Shown here: in pieces, positions 28,842-40,432 of the stretch
Layout: the number at the start of each line of letters is the position of its first letter
Position numbering within the stretch: the first letter of the stretch is position 1
From: Azolla caroliniana
Lineage: Eukaryota; Polypodiophyta
DNA: 64,000 bases
Direction: 5' to 3'
Assembly (NCBI GenBank): GCA_043228905.1
Contig: JBHGNT010000002.1
Location: 4,340,001-4,404,000 of the forward strand
Position numbers and translations under genes: made by a program
Notes under the pieces: model-generated
What the model was told of the DNA's origin: nothing
Databases searched by the model: none
The model's input: only the letters and a program-made list of their open reading frames with translations

Positions 28842-30535
28842 AAACCTCCAAATCACTGGTTAGTCTTTTCGGGCTAACCTAATGGTGGGTTTGGCATCTA
28901 GCTTAGTGCCATGGTCCGTAAGACCACACAAAATATTCAAAGGATGATTGACAAAACTTTGGACTCTAATGTGGGTTCTTCTTTTTATATGATTTTCAAA
29001 TATTCCAATGGATTCTCTCTCTCAATCAATGATAGAGAGGCTTTTGTTTGGGGGAACATTTGGGGGTTGATTCTTTGACAACAATGCCATACCTTTTGGT
29101 GGTTCTTCGTGTTTGACAATATACTTTTCTCTATGTTCTTTCGTATGATAGTTCATATGAATGAAACACTTTTATTAGCATCCAATATTTAATTGATAAG
29201 AAGTATATGCAATTGGATTGGTATTTCTTAATAAAGGCCTAGATTAATCTAATCTGAAACTATTCTATCAATGGTTTGATATGTTAATGTGATCAATATA
29301 CAGATGCACATGCACTAATGTATTGCTTTCCGATGGACTAGAATATGGTACTGATGCATCATCATATTAATCATCTTTAGTAGTTGAAGCACTTGGTTAA
29401 TGGTTACCTAGACTCTAGCCTATATGCATATGATTGCAATTCATAACAAACTTTCTAGAGGGCTTATGTCATAGACTCATAGCTTGTTGAATTTTTTGAC
29501 ATTCATATGCACAAGATGTTGCACTCTTGGTAAAGCTTGAATAACCAAATTGTTATATCAATAAATTAAGGATACTTATTAAATAACTAATTAATGTATT
29601 TCCAACACACACATACAATATCGCATAAAACATCAATACATACTAGTTCATTTAATATTCAACACTCATTGATATTTCATGTAACTCGACTTTCCCTTCA
29701 ATCATCTCAACTCATTTTGAATCTATGACCTTTTCATTTTAGGAAACAACTCACACCATTTAAGCTATCTCATGTAATGAGGATCTGATAGCTTGAGGAA
29801 GCTATCTCATTTGAAGTATCTTATGCTATTATATTAATTTCAATGTCCTCCTATCTAGCTACCTAATGTAAACTTGACATTCCAACACAATCCTCTCTTC
29901 CTTCACAAACACCACATCACGATTCCATCTACCATCATTAAACCAACATATCCTTTGATACAAATGAGTTTTAATCCTCAACCCCATTGTTGTGATGTGG
30001 CAAATCCAAAGGTAGAAATAGGGAAAAAGGGACAACCACATAAATCTCTATATGTATATGTGGAAACTTGTCGACTTTTTCACTTGTAAGTTAGAAGATG
30101 GAGAATAGTTGTTTTCTCTCTCTAAATACATTTCAATATCAAAAAGTTATTGATCATGCGTTCAAAGGGTTTTGTTTGAGGAGGAGAAAGTGTCTCCCAA
30201 GTAAAGGCGTGGGTAGGGATATGTAAACCATTCTTTTCTAGGATGAGGGAAATACCTGATCCACCCAAGAAATGCTGATTAGTGATGTACAATAAGAGTT
30301 CTTATTAGTTAGACATTCGTTTTGCTAGTTTCTCCCTAACTTTTCTAATATTAACCAACATGTAACAAATGACGTTTTTCAGGGATAGGGGGAGACGACG
30401 AATGTGGACACACCTACACCACTCGACATCTTCCTTGATGAAGCAGAAAACCAAAGAAGAATCAAATGCCCTCGGATGTCAGGTTTCAAAGCAACTTGAC
30501 GTGGTGTAGAAGCAATTACGAAAATAAGGGAACTT
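28656..30535. other. Intergenic DNA, no gene seen
   Basis: AT-rich, with a (CT)n(GT)n microsatellite at about 28809-28840. Frames are short and lack motifs. The last ~150 bp (GACGAATGTGGACACACC region) leads directly into the family C LTR. Confidence 0.6.
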
Positions 30536-31572
30536 TGTCGTGAAGATTTTTGGCAATGGTGTGAAAATTGCATGGAATGTACAAAATCGAGTGTGGTTCT
30601 TCACACACAATATGAAACAATAATAGTGAAGATATTATTTTATATTAGTTTAGTATCTTGGTACAAAAAGATGGATGTCTTCAAGAGCTTCCGAATGCAT
30701 TTTACTACATGTGAAACAGACAACTTAATGTCCAGTTATGTGAGTGTAAAGTTTGAGAAGAAGAAGAGGAAAACAAAACTGTGAGATATCCCACATAGAT
30801 AGGACACCATCAGGATTCAAGCTTATATAACTAGAGCCATACGTCTATATGTTTCATTTATGTGTTAGGCACACAAAAATGTTGGGTTGTATAACTTGGA
30901 TGAATGGATGCGGCCAAGTTGTTCAAAATGGTTTTGGAGAACCGGAATCGAACCGAACGGATGATGACGGAACCGGAACCGGAACGAGCGGACGACACCT
31001 GATTGAACTGAACGGCGACGGAACCGCATCGGATTGGATCACCGGGTCGGATGCGAACCGGATAGACGGATTGATCGGATAGGTTGATTGCGACGATTTC
31101 GGTGTGAAATGAGCAAAATCATCTAGACAAAAAAAAACACCTAGTAAAAATTTGTATAAAAAGGGATGCAAGCAAGGCTTGAACCTTGCACCTCCAAGAT
31201 AGGAGGCAATAGCTTACTATTAAGCCAAGTCATTTCTTTAGAAATGTTTTTTTTACCATTATAGTTTCACATGTAAATTCTCATATTAGAGCTTGAATGA
31301 GTGACATGGTTATCATGCATCACATGTAATGCATGAGCGCCAAATGGCAAAGATGTATCACATGCATTCCATGCATTGTATGCATGTCTTACCCTCACAT
31401 GCATCATATGCATGGGGGCATCTATAAAAGAGTGGATGAAAAAGATTAAAGGGAGCTAGGTATGAATCAAAAATTTAAGAAGAAGAAAATTCGTTATCCA
31501 ATTGATGATATATCTTGTTCCTCAAATCTAAAGTCAAGGGTTCAATCTTAATCTCTCTCTCCTATCTTATCT

Positions 31573-31629
<57 letters not shown>

Positions 31630-31742
31630 AATCTATCTTAAATACTTTCTCGCTAAAACTAGTGCAAACTTCGAATCCTTCCGGTCTAGAACCCCGACGG
31701 TTCCGCCTCACGATCCGCACATAGTGATGGATTATCATGACA
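30536..31742 (+). repeat. Lone LTR of Gypsy family C
   Basis: A 1207-bp block begins TGTCGTGAAGATTTTTGG and ends TTATCATGACA. It matches the LTR at 41683-42777 along its length, including the AATGGTGTGAAAAT start, TATAAAAG (31423-31430) and the TCCTTCCGGTC ... CCCCGACGGTTC end. A long (CT)n lies at 31577-31627. No internal region is attached and the flanks (AACTT, ATGTG) do not match, so it may be an old solo LTR or a truncated copy. Confidence 0.82.
31163..31231 (-). other. Antisense tRNA-like module in family C LTR
   Basis: On the minus strand it has TTGGCTTAATAGTAAGC (A-box/D-arm-like), a variable-loop-like GGAGGTG and GCAAGGTTCAAGCCTTGC, a T-arm-like hairpin with a B-box-like core. It lies upstream of the TATA box. 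The cloverleaf is degenerate and the T-loop is one base short, so it is not a functional tRNA gene. Confidence 0.55.
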
Positions 31743-32100
31743 ATGTGAGCTACACCACATGGAAACCATGGTTTGGGTACCTTCTACATCAGGACCACGT
31801 GTCACACTCACATCGAAACCCTTTGTCCTCCCACTTTTTTTCGAGAGGCTTGGATGGAAATGAAACTAGGCCTAGCACAAAGTCATTTCCTTTATCGAAT
31901 ATGTTACACCATAACACGTTTTGTACAAATACTAGAACTCTTTTAGCTTAAGTTCTATTTTTAATTTGATGATTGGGTAGACACCTTATTTTATTGTACG
32001 CCAATTGTCTTATGGGCCAAATTTTGGCCTTAGAAGATGTTAATATATCTTTCTTTCTTTCAAATGGATTACTCTGCTTATGGTTAGACTACAATGTGTT

Positions 32101-32151
<51 letters not shown>

Positions 32152-32287
32152 GATCTTTTAGGGGGTAAGGATTTATGAGAAGTACAAGTGAGATCATGAG
32201 AACTGCAAGTGAGATCGCCGCTTTCTCAAGCTATTGGATCCTCACTACAATTTTCCGTCTAAACACCAATATCTTGGACATAAATAT
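31743..32287. other. Intergenic DNA with a (TA)n microsatellite
   Basis: No gene is seen between the C LTR and Copia A2. A (TA)n run of about 46 bases lies at 32104-32149. Confidence 0.65.
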
Positions 32288-32658
32288 TGTTGAGAATCAA
32301 GCTCAACTTGGTCTAGTGTGTGAACTCACCTTGAGAGTGAAGAGACACCTCAACGGTAAAGAGTCACCATTATGTCACCACTTTGTATTCTAGCATTTAG
32401 TATGAGTCATAGAATCATATTCTATGACACATAACTTATGAGCTTTCACATTCCCCATGCTCCATGAGGCTTGTAGTTAATGAAGAGAGAGGGTGACTAC
32501 ATAAAGCACCCTCCTCCCACCTTGTATAACGTTGAGTCTTTCTCCTTTGTCAATATACTTTTACATTGCGTATTCCTTGTCTCTCTCTCACTCTCTCATA
32601 CACACACATAACTCATATCTCTTCTGCTTCACAAGAATCCATCTCTTGATTCTTTACA
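32288..32658 (+). repeat. 5' LTR of Copia A2
   Basis: The repeat is 371 bp, TGTTGAGAATCAAGCTC...TTCTTTACA, the same family as 16684-17066. The TATA position reads CTACATAAAG here, against TATATAAAG in A1, so the core promoter may be weakened. A CT-rich tract is at about 32578-32600. Confidence 0.92.
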
Positions 32659-32677
32659 TGGTATCAGAGCGATTTGG
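32659..32677 (+). promoter_or_regulatory. Primer binding site of A2
   Basis: TGGTATCAGAGCGATTTGG directly follows the LTR end and matches the initiator tRNA-Met site in its first 13 bases. Confidence 0.88.
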
Positions 32678-32818
32678 TAGCTTGATCTTAGCCCATTCGC
32701 CTCATCGTGATCGTGTGTTGTGCTCCACGCCGACGACCAAGAACCGGCTCATCGCTATTGTAGCTTCGCTACATAGCTCGCATTCGAAGAGAGAAGAAGA
32801 AGAAGAAGAATCGACATA

Positions 32819-33945
32819 ATGAATACTCAAATGGGGAGCGCTCTCCCTACCGAGAAGTTGGATCGAAATAACTTCGCATCTTGGGAGTACAAGATGCACC
32901 AATACCTTGTCGGACAAGGCTATTGGAGCTACATCAAAGGAGTGCATGAAGACCAACCCGCCGAAGCGGCTCCCGGATACGTGACATGGGAGCAAGCCGC
33001 AAGCCGCAAGCCGTGTGATGTATTGCTTGGCGACGTGTGTTCACGATCACATGCTCGGCTACATTCGCGAAGCCAAGACGCCGAAGGAAGCGTGGGAAAA
33101 TTTACGAAAGATTTCCGCCGCCAACACGACCGCGAGGAAGCTTCAACTCCGCCAAGAGTTGAACAACATTCAACAAAGGGACATGTCCATCACGACATAC
33201 ACCTTGAAGATCAAGGAGCTTTGCGACTCGCTCGGCTCAATAAGAGTAAGGATAGATGATGATGAGATGGTGCAAATATGCCTCGGTGGCCTCGCACCAC
33301 GGTTCGGCGCGATGCGAATCGCCATTCTAGCATGGGAGAAATCTCCCTCCTTCTTTGAGCTCCAATCAATGCTATTGGTCGAAGAAAACCACGTGTGTAC
33401 AAGGAGCAATGAGTCGGAAGGCCACATGCTCTACACGCACTCTAATGAAGGAAGAGGACGCAGACGAGCGAGAGGCCGATTCGGCCAAGGACAAGGCGGA
33501 CGAGGTCCGACCTACGACAACAACTCCCAATTTCAGCCGCAAAACGGAGGCCAACGAGGAACCTTCGCAAGAAGGGGGAGCTTCCACTCCGGCCCGAGCC
33601 GTCAAAATGCAATCGAATGCGGATATTGTGGAAAGCTCGGCCATCACGAAGAAGAGTGCCGAAAGAAGATGCATGAATCGGCTTCCACAAGCCGACAACT
33701 CACGAATTACGCGCACAATTCTGACTACGAAGAGTATAGCGGAATGTACGGGCATAACTTCGACTATGAAGATCGTGGCAGAATGTATGCACACAACTCC
33801 GACCGTGGCGGAATGTACGGGCACAACTCCGACTACGAAAATCGTGGCGGAATGTATGCGCACAACCCCGACCGTGGCGGAATGTTCATGATGAAACATA
33901 GAGCAAACTCTATGTCGGCCGCTACCTCAACTAGTGCCTCCGGTT
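32819..33945 (+). pseudogene. A2 gag, one frameshift
   Basis: The start ATG at 32819 (MNTQMGSALPTEKLDRNNFASWEYKM) leads to AAPGYVTWEQAASRK. A short duplicated GCAAGCCGC near 33000-33010 shifts the frame into 33015 onward (MMYCLATCVHDHMLGYIREAKTPKEAW). The remaining Gag is intact: NIQQRDMSITTYTLKIKELCDSLGS, a Gly/Arg-rich stretch, and the CCHC knuckle CGYCGKLGHHEEEC. A 69-bp coding repeat expands the segment before protease. Apart from the one shift it would be a normal Gag of this family. Confidence 0.87.
33744..33881 (+). repeat. 69-bp in-frame tandem repeat within A2 gag
   Basis: Two 69-bp units (starts 33744 and 33813) encode a repeated MYGHN(F/S)DYE(D/N)RG(R/G)MYAHN(S/P)DRGG. A partial unit precedes them. 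A1, B1 and F have a single NSDYEDHGGM-like segment at this place. Confidence 0.85.
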
Positions 33946-36900
33946 CGGAAGACGTATGGTTCGTCGATTTCGGTGCCTCGAACCATATGACATCGCATCA
34001 AGAATGGTTCCGAGAACTTCGAGAGCCGGACCGACCCGGCTATATCGAAACCGGAGACGACACTACGAACCTGATTCGGCACATTGGCAATGTTCCGTTC
34101 GGAAAAGAAGGTAAGCAAAATTACATTAAAAATGTCTTGCATGTACCAACCATTACGAAGAATTTGGTCTCCGTTGGCCAAATTGTAGAGCAAGGGATGC
34201 AAGTTCGATTTAATCAAGGCGGTTGCTTCATCGAAAAAGAGGGCCGACTCATCACACGCGGACGAAGAGAGGGCCGGATGTTCATTCTCGATTCACGCGA
34301 GATGAAATCCGCCATGTTCGCGAAAAACACGAAAGCCGACTTCGACATAGAGCTATGGCATAAGTGAATCGGCCACATCAAGCTCAACAAACTCAAAGCA
34401 ATGAAATCGAAAGGAGTCGTCATTGAACTCCCGACATTCAAAGAGAAGGAGATTGAAGGTGTATGCGAAGCGTGCCAATTCGGCAAGCAACACCGACACC
34501 CATTTCCGAAGGAGCGGATTGTGAGCAAAGGCGTACTCAACGTAATTCATTCCGATGTATGGGGTTCGGCTCAAATGGTGACATTCGGCGGATGCTGATA
34601 TTACGCGCTCTTCATCGACGACTTTTCTAGGCACACTTGGATCTACCCGATGTGGCAAAAGAGCGAAGTGTTCAGACACTTCCAAAATTTCAAGAATGAA
34701 GTCGAGAAAGCCACGGGCCGACATGTACGATGCCTTCGATCGGATGGCGGCAAGGAGTGCTTCTCGGACGATTTCACGACGTATCTCCAAAAGGAAGGAA
34801 TTCGGCGAGAATTCACTTGCCGACACACTCCGCAACAAAATGGAGTAGCCGAGCGTAAAAATCGGCACATCCTCGAAGTAGCGCGGGCCATGATTAACGA
34901 GAAGCATATGCCCAAGTCATATTGGGCCGAAGTGGCAAATACGGTCGTCTACCTAATGAACCGGTGCACAACATTCGGCGTGCACGAGGTCACTCCGCAC
35001 GAAAGATTCTTCGGAAAGAAGCCGAACCTATCACATGTTCGGATATTCGGCTCCATTACGTACGTGCACATCCTCGACGAGAAGCGTCAAAAGCTCGACC
35101 CGAAGTCGAAGAAATGTATCCTCGTAGGATACTCACTGGAGCAAAAGGGGTACAAGTGCTACAACCCTTCAACTCGAAAATCTCGGGTAAGTCGAGATGT
35201 TGTCTTTGACGAGTCCGCATCCTGGTACGCACCAGAGACAACTTCGACTCCGACCCCGCTCGACCTGGAATCCACTGAACAAGAGATAGAGGATGAAGAT
35301 AACCTTACGCGCATGTTCGAAGAAAGTCCGATCACGACCCGACTGAGCGGACCACAAGAGCCTTTGAGCGATCAAAGCACATCACGGCCTAGCCTGAAGA
35401 TGGACAAAGGCAAGGCGAAAATGGCAGAATATGAAGACGATCGCTTCGACGACGATGAATCGACTCACTCACTCGACAGTGAGTTCGGCGGTTTCGAGGT
35501 ACCAATCGGAGCAAAGAAAGCCCTCATCTCTGCAAATGAAAAGCTCCGCCGATCCACTCGTGAAAAGAACCTTGTAAGCCAATTCGGCTACAACGATTAT
35601 ATGGCGTACCATTACGCCTTTATGATGAAGGTAGCGATAGTACGGGAGCCAGAAACCTTTTCGGAAGCCGCGAAGGACCCGCGATGGATCGAAGCAATGA
35701 ACGAGGAGATGCAGGCACTACGGAAGAACGAGACGTGGGATCTCGTTCCCACCTCACCACACAAAAAGGCGATCGGATGCAGATGGATCTACAAGGTGAA
35801 GTATAACGCCGATGGCTCCGTAAACCGCTACAAAGCGCGACTCGTAGAGAAGGGCTACGCCCAAATGCACGGAGTTGACTACAAGGAGACCTTTGCACTG
35901 GTGGCAAAGATGACAACGGTGCGGACCGTAATTGCGCTTGCCACGGCGAAAGGGTGGCACCTCCATCAAATGGATGTCAAGAATGCCTTTCTGCAAGGCG
36001 AATTAGAAGAGGAGGTGTACATGATCCAACCACCCGGCTTCAACTCGAGCACCCATCCGAAAGCGGTTTGCCGACTCAAGAAGCCACTCTACGGTCTCAA
36101 GCAAGCACCGCGTGCTTGGCATTTGAAGATAACGCAATATCTTCATCAAATCAGCTTCCGTATGTCAAAATCAGACAATTCCCTCTACATACGAAGCGAT
36201 TCCGCAAGTCCTATCGTCATCATCTTATATGTGGATGACCTAGTCATTGGAGGTGAGCATCTCGTCGAAATCAATAAGGTCAAATCCCTCCTTTCCGACA
36301 AGTTCGAGATGATGGATATGAAGGAGCTCCACTACTTCCTCGGCATCGAGGTAATTCGGACTCCGGCCGGAATCATGATCTCTCAACGGCACTACATCCT
36401 CAACTTGTTATACAAGTTTGGGATGGCTGAGTGCAAATCCGTGGCAACCCCGCTCGATCGTAATCTCAAACTAGATGCGAACTCCGGCACCAAAGCGTGT
36501 GAGCTGACTTAGTATCGGCAACTCATCGGGAGTCTCATCTACCTCACGATCACACGACCCGATCTCAGTTATCCGATCGGTCTCCTTAGCCAATTCATGC
36601 AAACACCACGTGATACTCACTTGGATTGCACTAAGCGAGTTCTACGATACGTGAGCGGCATAATGGATTGCGGCATCCTCTACAAAACCGCGATGCCAAT
36701 ACAACTCGAGGGGTACACAGACGCCGATTGGGCTGGCTACAAAGCTGATAGAAGATCAATCCTCCGGATTTGTTTTCTCCCTCGGCAGCGGAGCAATATC
36801 CTAGAGTAGCAAGAAGCAGCCCACTGTCGCTCTTTCGAGTACGGAGGCGGAATACAAGGGCTCAACCGTAGCTGCGTGTGAAGCCGTATGGCTCAAGAGG

Positions 36901-37215
36901 ATTTTGAAGGATCTGGGCGTACCCATCAAGGATCCGACTTCCCTTTACTGCGACAACATGAGCAGTATCTGTCTGGCTCAGAACCCGGTGTTCCACGCGC
37001 GGACAAAGCACATCGAAGTGCACTATCACTTCATCCGAGAGCGTGTTCTGGCTGGCGATGTCGACCTACAACACATTAGCACCAATCTTCAAACGGCCGA
37101 CATCTTCACTAAAGCCTTAGGAGCCCACAAGCTATGGCAATTCATGACCGATCTCAGATTGACGATCCCTGATCTGCCAAGCTTGAGGGGGAGTACTGAA
37201 GACACTACGCAATAA
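33946..37215 (+). pseudogene. A2 pol: protease, integrase, reverse transcriptase, RNase H
   Basis: The protease motif reads VDFGASNHM (relatives VDSGASNHM). The pre-integrase block ends at ELWHK with TGA at 34365 (CGA to TGA compared with KRIGH). A second TGA at 34596 also falls where relatives have Arg (GCRYY). From 34650 a 620-codon open stretch holds the integrase core (CLRSDGGKECF, HTPQQNGVAERKNRH), the linker and reverse transcriptase ([37 protein letters not shown] near 36225). It stops at TAG 36510 (Q in relatives, ELTQYRQ). RNase H follows with frame changes near 36740-36830 and ends at LPSLRGSTEDTTQ, stop 37213. Mostly point damage. Confidence 0.9.
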
Positions 37216-37487
37216 CGTGTAGATTCCGCAACCACACATTGTAGCAGCAAAGAGCCGATCTACCGCGCAAAGCCGTAAAGAAAGACGCAAGCCGAAGCAC
37301 AGACTTCGCAACTACGCACACAAACTGAAGCACAGACTTCGTAACTACGCACAACGCAAGCTGGAGCACGGATTCCGCAACTCTGCATAAAGCGAGTTGA
37401 CGCGAGTCGACGCGGACTCCCGAACGTGAATTGAAGCGAATTTCGGATACCGTCTAAAACCGACCCGACTTGAGCTTGAGGGGGCGT
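37216..37487 (+). other. 3' non-coding end of A2
   Basis: No gene. Short repeated phrases (AAGCACAGACTTCG, AACTACGCACA) occur two or three times at 37290-37380. It ends at the purine tract GAGCTTGAGGGGGCG (about 37470-37484). Confidence 0.7.
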
Positions 37488-38248
37488 TGGCATCTTGGAT
37501 GTGGCTCAGCAGCTGGTCTCCGACACAGGACGCGAAGCAGTACATCACTCTGCTTGGCGATTGTTCCCACACTGGGAAGTCCTTATGTGCCGCATCAGGT
37601 GCTGTTTCGTTGGCTCCTTCGACGAAATTCTAGTAGCCATGCCCAAGCAGGTATTGGTGCATCTTATACGAACAAGATGCATAGTTGGATCTGTCGAGTT
37701 TCTCCACAGGGAGCGAGCTAGCCATCCCTCTATCCATCACTTCTCTGTTTGCTGTTTTACGACCTGTTAGGGTTAACTTTGCTTTCAAGCGTTTGTCGGC
37801 TGCAGAGGTTCTCAACCCTCATGCTCTGATACCATGTGAACGATCACTTGCAGAAGTGTTAGAAAACAGAGAAGGTAGGGAATACACAGAGTACACGGGA
37901 GAGACAGAGAGAGTAGAACCGCAAAGCTATATTCAAAAATATATAAAACACTCTGTGTATACAACTATGCTCAATAGCATTATTTATACAAGTCCTCGTG
38001 GGACTGACAGAAGTACCGCGTACTTCAATGCTCACACGAGCATCTGACACTTACTATGAGACTATAATTGCCTAGTAGTCTACGCTAATACTAGGCTTCC
38101 GATTACTGATTGGATCTGGCTAACCGGCTCCCCAGCTCACTGGCTCTGTTGCTTGCCGGCTCGGTTGCTCACAGCTTACTGATCCGTCTCGCTTGCCAGC
38201 TCAGGCTTATTCAGCCGATCCAGCTCTAGTTGAGCTTGCCGCTCAACA
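37488..38248 (-). mobile_element. Truncated Copia family B fragment: LTR, primer site and start of gag
   Basis: On the minus strand the LTR (38248 to 37835, TGTTGAGCGG...TTCACA) is followed by TGGTATCAGAGC (37834 to 37823). Then comes Gag with MASSLPVEKLDRSNYASCSYKMHQYLLGHGY and FPVWEQSPSRVMYCFASCVGDQLLSHIQDAN, the same blocks as in B1. It breaks off abruptly at the A2 purine tract. On its other side the LTR interrupts a Gypsy integrase at a TTCETC codon run, so B was once inserted in that Gypsy piece and later lost its rest. Confidence 0.86.
37835..38248 (-). repeat. 5' LTR of the family B fragment
   Basis: The repeat is 414 bp and matches the B1 LTRs in reverse orientation, including the GTCCCACGAGGACTTGTATAAATA core promoter region (plus strand about 37981-38004). 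Confidence 0.88.
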
Positions 38249-38590
38249 TCTCGCATGTCGTCACGAAGCAGTGCACGTCATTGTACATTCCCGGCCACCA
38301 ATATATTTCCTTGAGCTTCTCGAACATAGCCCACACCCACAGTGTCTGGACTAGGGACTCTCGTGAAATTCTGCCAACAGAACTGATTGTCTTCTGTGCC
38401 ACCACCCGGAGTGGTGTGCCGTTCCGCTTCTTCGGATGTCGCCAAATCAGTTTGTCCCTTAGGAAGAATTTGTATGCCTTCTTCCGGATCCAACTTGCCT
38501 CCTCCTTCGTCCACGATGCATCTGTTGTCATCGTGCTTAGGAACTTCCTTGCTGGATGCCTAAGTCGGCCAAGTGGGAAAAGGTAGAAGA
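38249..38590 (-). pseudogene. Gypsy integrase zinc-finger fragment
   Basis: The minus strand encodes DASWTKEEASWIRKKAYKFFLRDKLIWRHPKKRNGTPLRVV, then ..WAMFEKLKEIYWWPGMYNDVHCFVTTCE. This is the part before and within the H2C2 finger of a Gypsy integrase. It resembles the plus-strand piece at 40480-40610 (ATFEKLKEKYWWRSMYKDVLHFVSTCETC). It is cut by the B LTR after TTCE. Confidence 0.8.
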
Positions 38591-38882
38591 AAAGGAAGGT
38601 GTAGGCTCAAAAACAGCCGTAGTGTAATTATGAGGCCGTAGGTTTGTCATCGTGCTCAGGAACTTCCTTGCTGGATGCCTAAGTCGGCCAAGTGGGAAAA
38701 GGTAGAAGAAAAGCAAGGTGTAGGCTCAAAAACAGTCGTAGCGTAATTATGAGGCCGTAGGTTTGTCATCGTGCTCAGGAACTTCCTTGTTGGATGCCTA
38801 AGTCGGCCAAGTGGGAAAAGGTAGAAGAAAAGGAAGGTGTAGGCTCAAAAACAGCCGTAGCGTAATTATGAGGCCGTAGGTA
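38527..38882. repeat. 119-bp tandem triplication
   Basis: Three units start at 38527, 38646 and 38765 with GTCATCGTGCT(T/C)AGGAACTTCC. They are nearly identical, with a few substitutions, and the last ends at about 38882. The first unit overlaps the coding of the Gypsy integrase fragment (KFLSTMTT on the minus strand), so the array arose by duplication from that element. Confidence 0.93.
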
Positions 38883-39290
38883 TAGAAGGAAGCGTTTTTG
38901 AATGCCTGTAACGGTTCACGCTCCAAGCGTAACTGACCACGAAATTGTATATAAAGGGCATGGGAAACTTGTAAAGGCTAGCACAATATTTTTGGTAATA
39001 TTTGAATATAGTTTTGTTGCGCCGAATCACTGTCTCTCAGCTGTTGCGTATACTCTGTGTGTGATTAAGCGTGTAAGTGTTTTTGTGTAAAGCTTACGCA
39101 TCGTGCGAGGAAGCCTGTTGTAGCCGTCTTCCTATGGCTCTTTCCTCTAAGCTTATGCCACACTACGCACTATGCTCGCAGTCATTCGTGAATAGCCTGT
39201 ATACGTTCTCCATTCCTTGCACCATAATCTTCTTGAGCTGTACCCCAAAGGACTGAGGGTAGGCCGTGTTTACCCTACCTGGTAACAGTT
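38883..39290. other. Possible Gypsy leader or LTR remnant, no gene
   Basis: A TATA-like TATATAAAGG at about 38948 and a lack of open frames suggest LTR or leader DNA of the Gypsy piece that follows, but no boundaries could be set. Confidence 0.35.
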
Positions 39291-39466
39291 TTGGCAAGCC
39301 TGGTGATCTGTGATTTTCATAGCCGAACATCAGGGAATGGATGTCTAGCCGCTGACGCAGCATGGAACCAATTCATCAAGTTCAGCGATAGACCCGAGCT
39401 GAAACCCAAAGGGCAGCAGAACGCACTACGCAAAAAGCACGCCTCAACAATTGCTTTCCGGATCTC

Positions 39467-40345
39467 TTGGCGAATACACTCGAGTCGACGCTCACTAAGC
39501 AAAGTGGGACTGGACAAGAGGTCCTATCCCCATTTCACCACCATAGTGATGCCACTAGCACAACACAAACCTCCCCACACTGCATCGATAGTATTTACCC
39601 CAACTCCGGACAATATACTGTGATGGCTTTCTCGTACCCTTGCTTCAACGGAGACACTGACACTGAAGGTCACACTCGGTCGTTCCTAAATGTTTGGAAT
39701 GCCAACCATGTGTCGCAAGGGCTTTCGGAAGCTGAAGCTCACGTTTCCAAAATCATGGAGTTTGGCCTGACCATCGACGGATGCGCTGCCCGTTGGCATT
39801 TCTAGCTCGACATCTCGACTATCGCCTCCTTCAATCAACTCTACTCGGCGTTTCTACGCTTCTTTCACAAAAGCATTCCACAACGCGAAATTATTGGCCA
39901 GTTCTACTCTATTCGGCAGCCCCAACAATAGTTTGTCGCTGATTTTAGCCTACGGTTCTAGAATCTAAGACGTCACCTGACAAGAGTTACCACGGAAGAC
40001 GAGGCAAAAGAAACCTTCTTGGCCGCTTTGCGCCGACCCTTGCAGGCAATATTGGGAATGCAAAACTTCACGGGACAAATGGCAGACATGGTCATTGAAC
40101 GGGCCTTACAGCTAGAATTAGAAGACGAGGATGTTGGGTTATCCATGGCGTCCTTACGGAAAGCGTTACCAAGAGACGAGGAGTATCGTTTCCGACAGGC
40201 CATCTAGTGCACCACCTGTTTAAACTTGGGACACTCAACGATCGACTGTAACATGCGAGTTCACTGTCCTATTTGTCACTTGTGGGCGCATACGGTGGAC
40301 CAATGAGAGTATAATATGTTAAATCGCCTTATAGAACCGGTATGT
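39467..40345 (+). pseudogene. Gypsy gag pseudogene with two zinc knuckles
   Basis: The plus strand encodes YPCFNGDTDTEGHTRSFLNVWNANHVSQGLSEAEAHVSKIMEFGLTIDGCAARWHF, then FNQLYSAFLRFF and EDEAKETFLAALRRPLQ, the landmarks of a Ty3 Gag capsid. It ends with CTTCLNLGHSTIDC and CPICHLWAHTVDQ, two knuckle-like motifs (the second has lost its last Cys). Stops at about 39804, 39930, 40206 and 40306 disable it. The start codon is uncertain. Confidence 0.75.
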
Positions 40346-40363
40346 CGTATCGAGCCTCAACGT

Positions 40364-40432
40364 TGTCGTGAAGATTTTCGGCAATGGTGTGAAAATAACA
40401 TAAAACGTACAAAATCGAGTATGAATCACCGG
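40364..40432 (+). repeat. First 69 bp of a family C LTR, truncated
   Basis: TGTCGTGAAGATTTTCGG and the following ~50 bases match the start of the LTRs at 30536 and 41683, then the text moves directly into integrase coding DNA. This marks a deletion or recombination joint. Confidence 0.75.

Larger units (their letters stand above)
32288..37487 (+). mobile_element. Copia LTR retrotransposon A2, plus strand, 3' LTR missing
   Basis: The element has a 5' LTR (32288-32658), a primer site, gag, protease, integrase, reverse transcriptase and RNase H, then about 270 bp of 3' non-coding DNA ending in GAGCTTGAGGGGGCG. At that purine tract, where the LTR should begin with TGTTGAG, the sequence switches at about 37485-37488 to a minus-strand piece of family B. 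The coding region has relatively few stops, most of them explained by C-to-T changes. It is the better-preserved relative of A1. Confidence 0.9.

Noticed and set aside
30849-31171. Frame with repeated GTGTGTSG and Asp-rich text
   Set aside because: It lies inside the family C LTR, is not conserved in the copy at 41683-42777, and has no motif.
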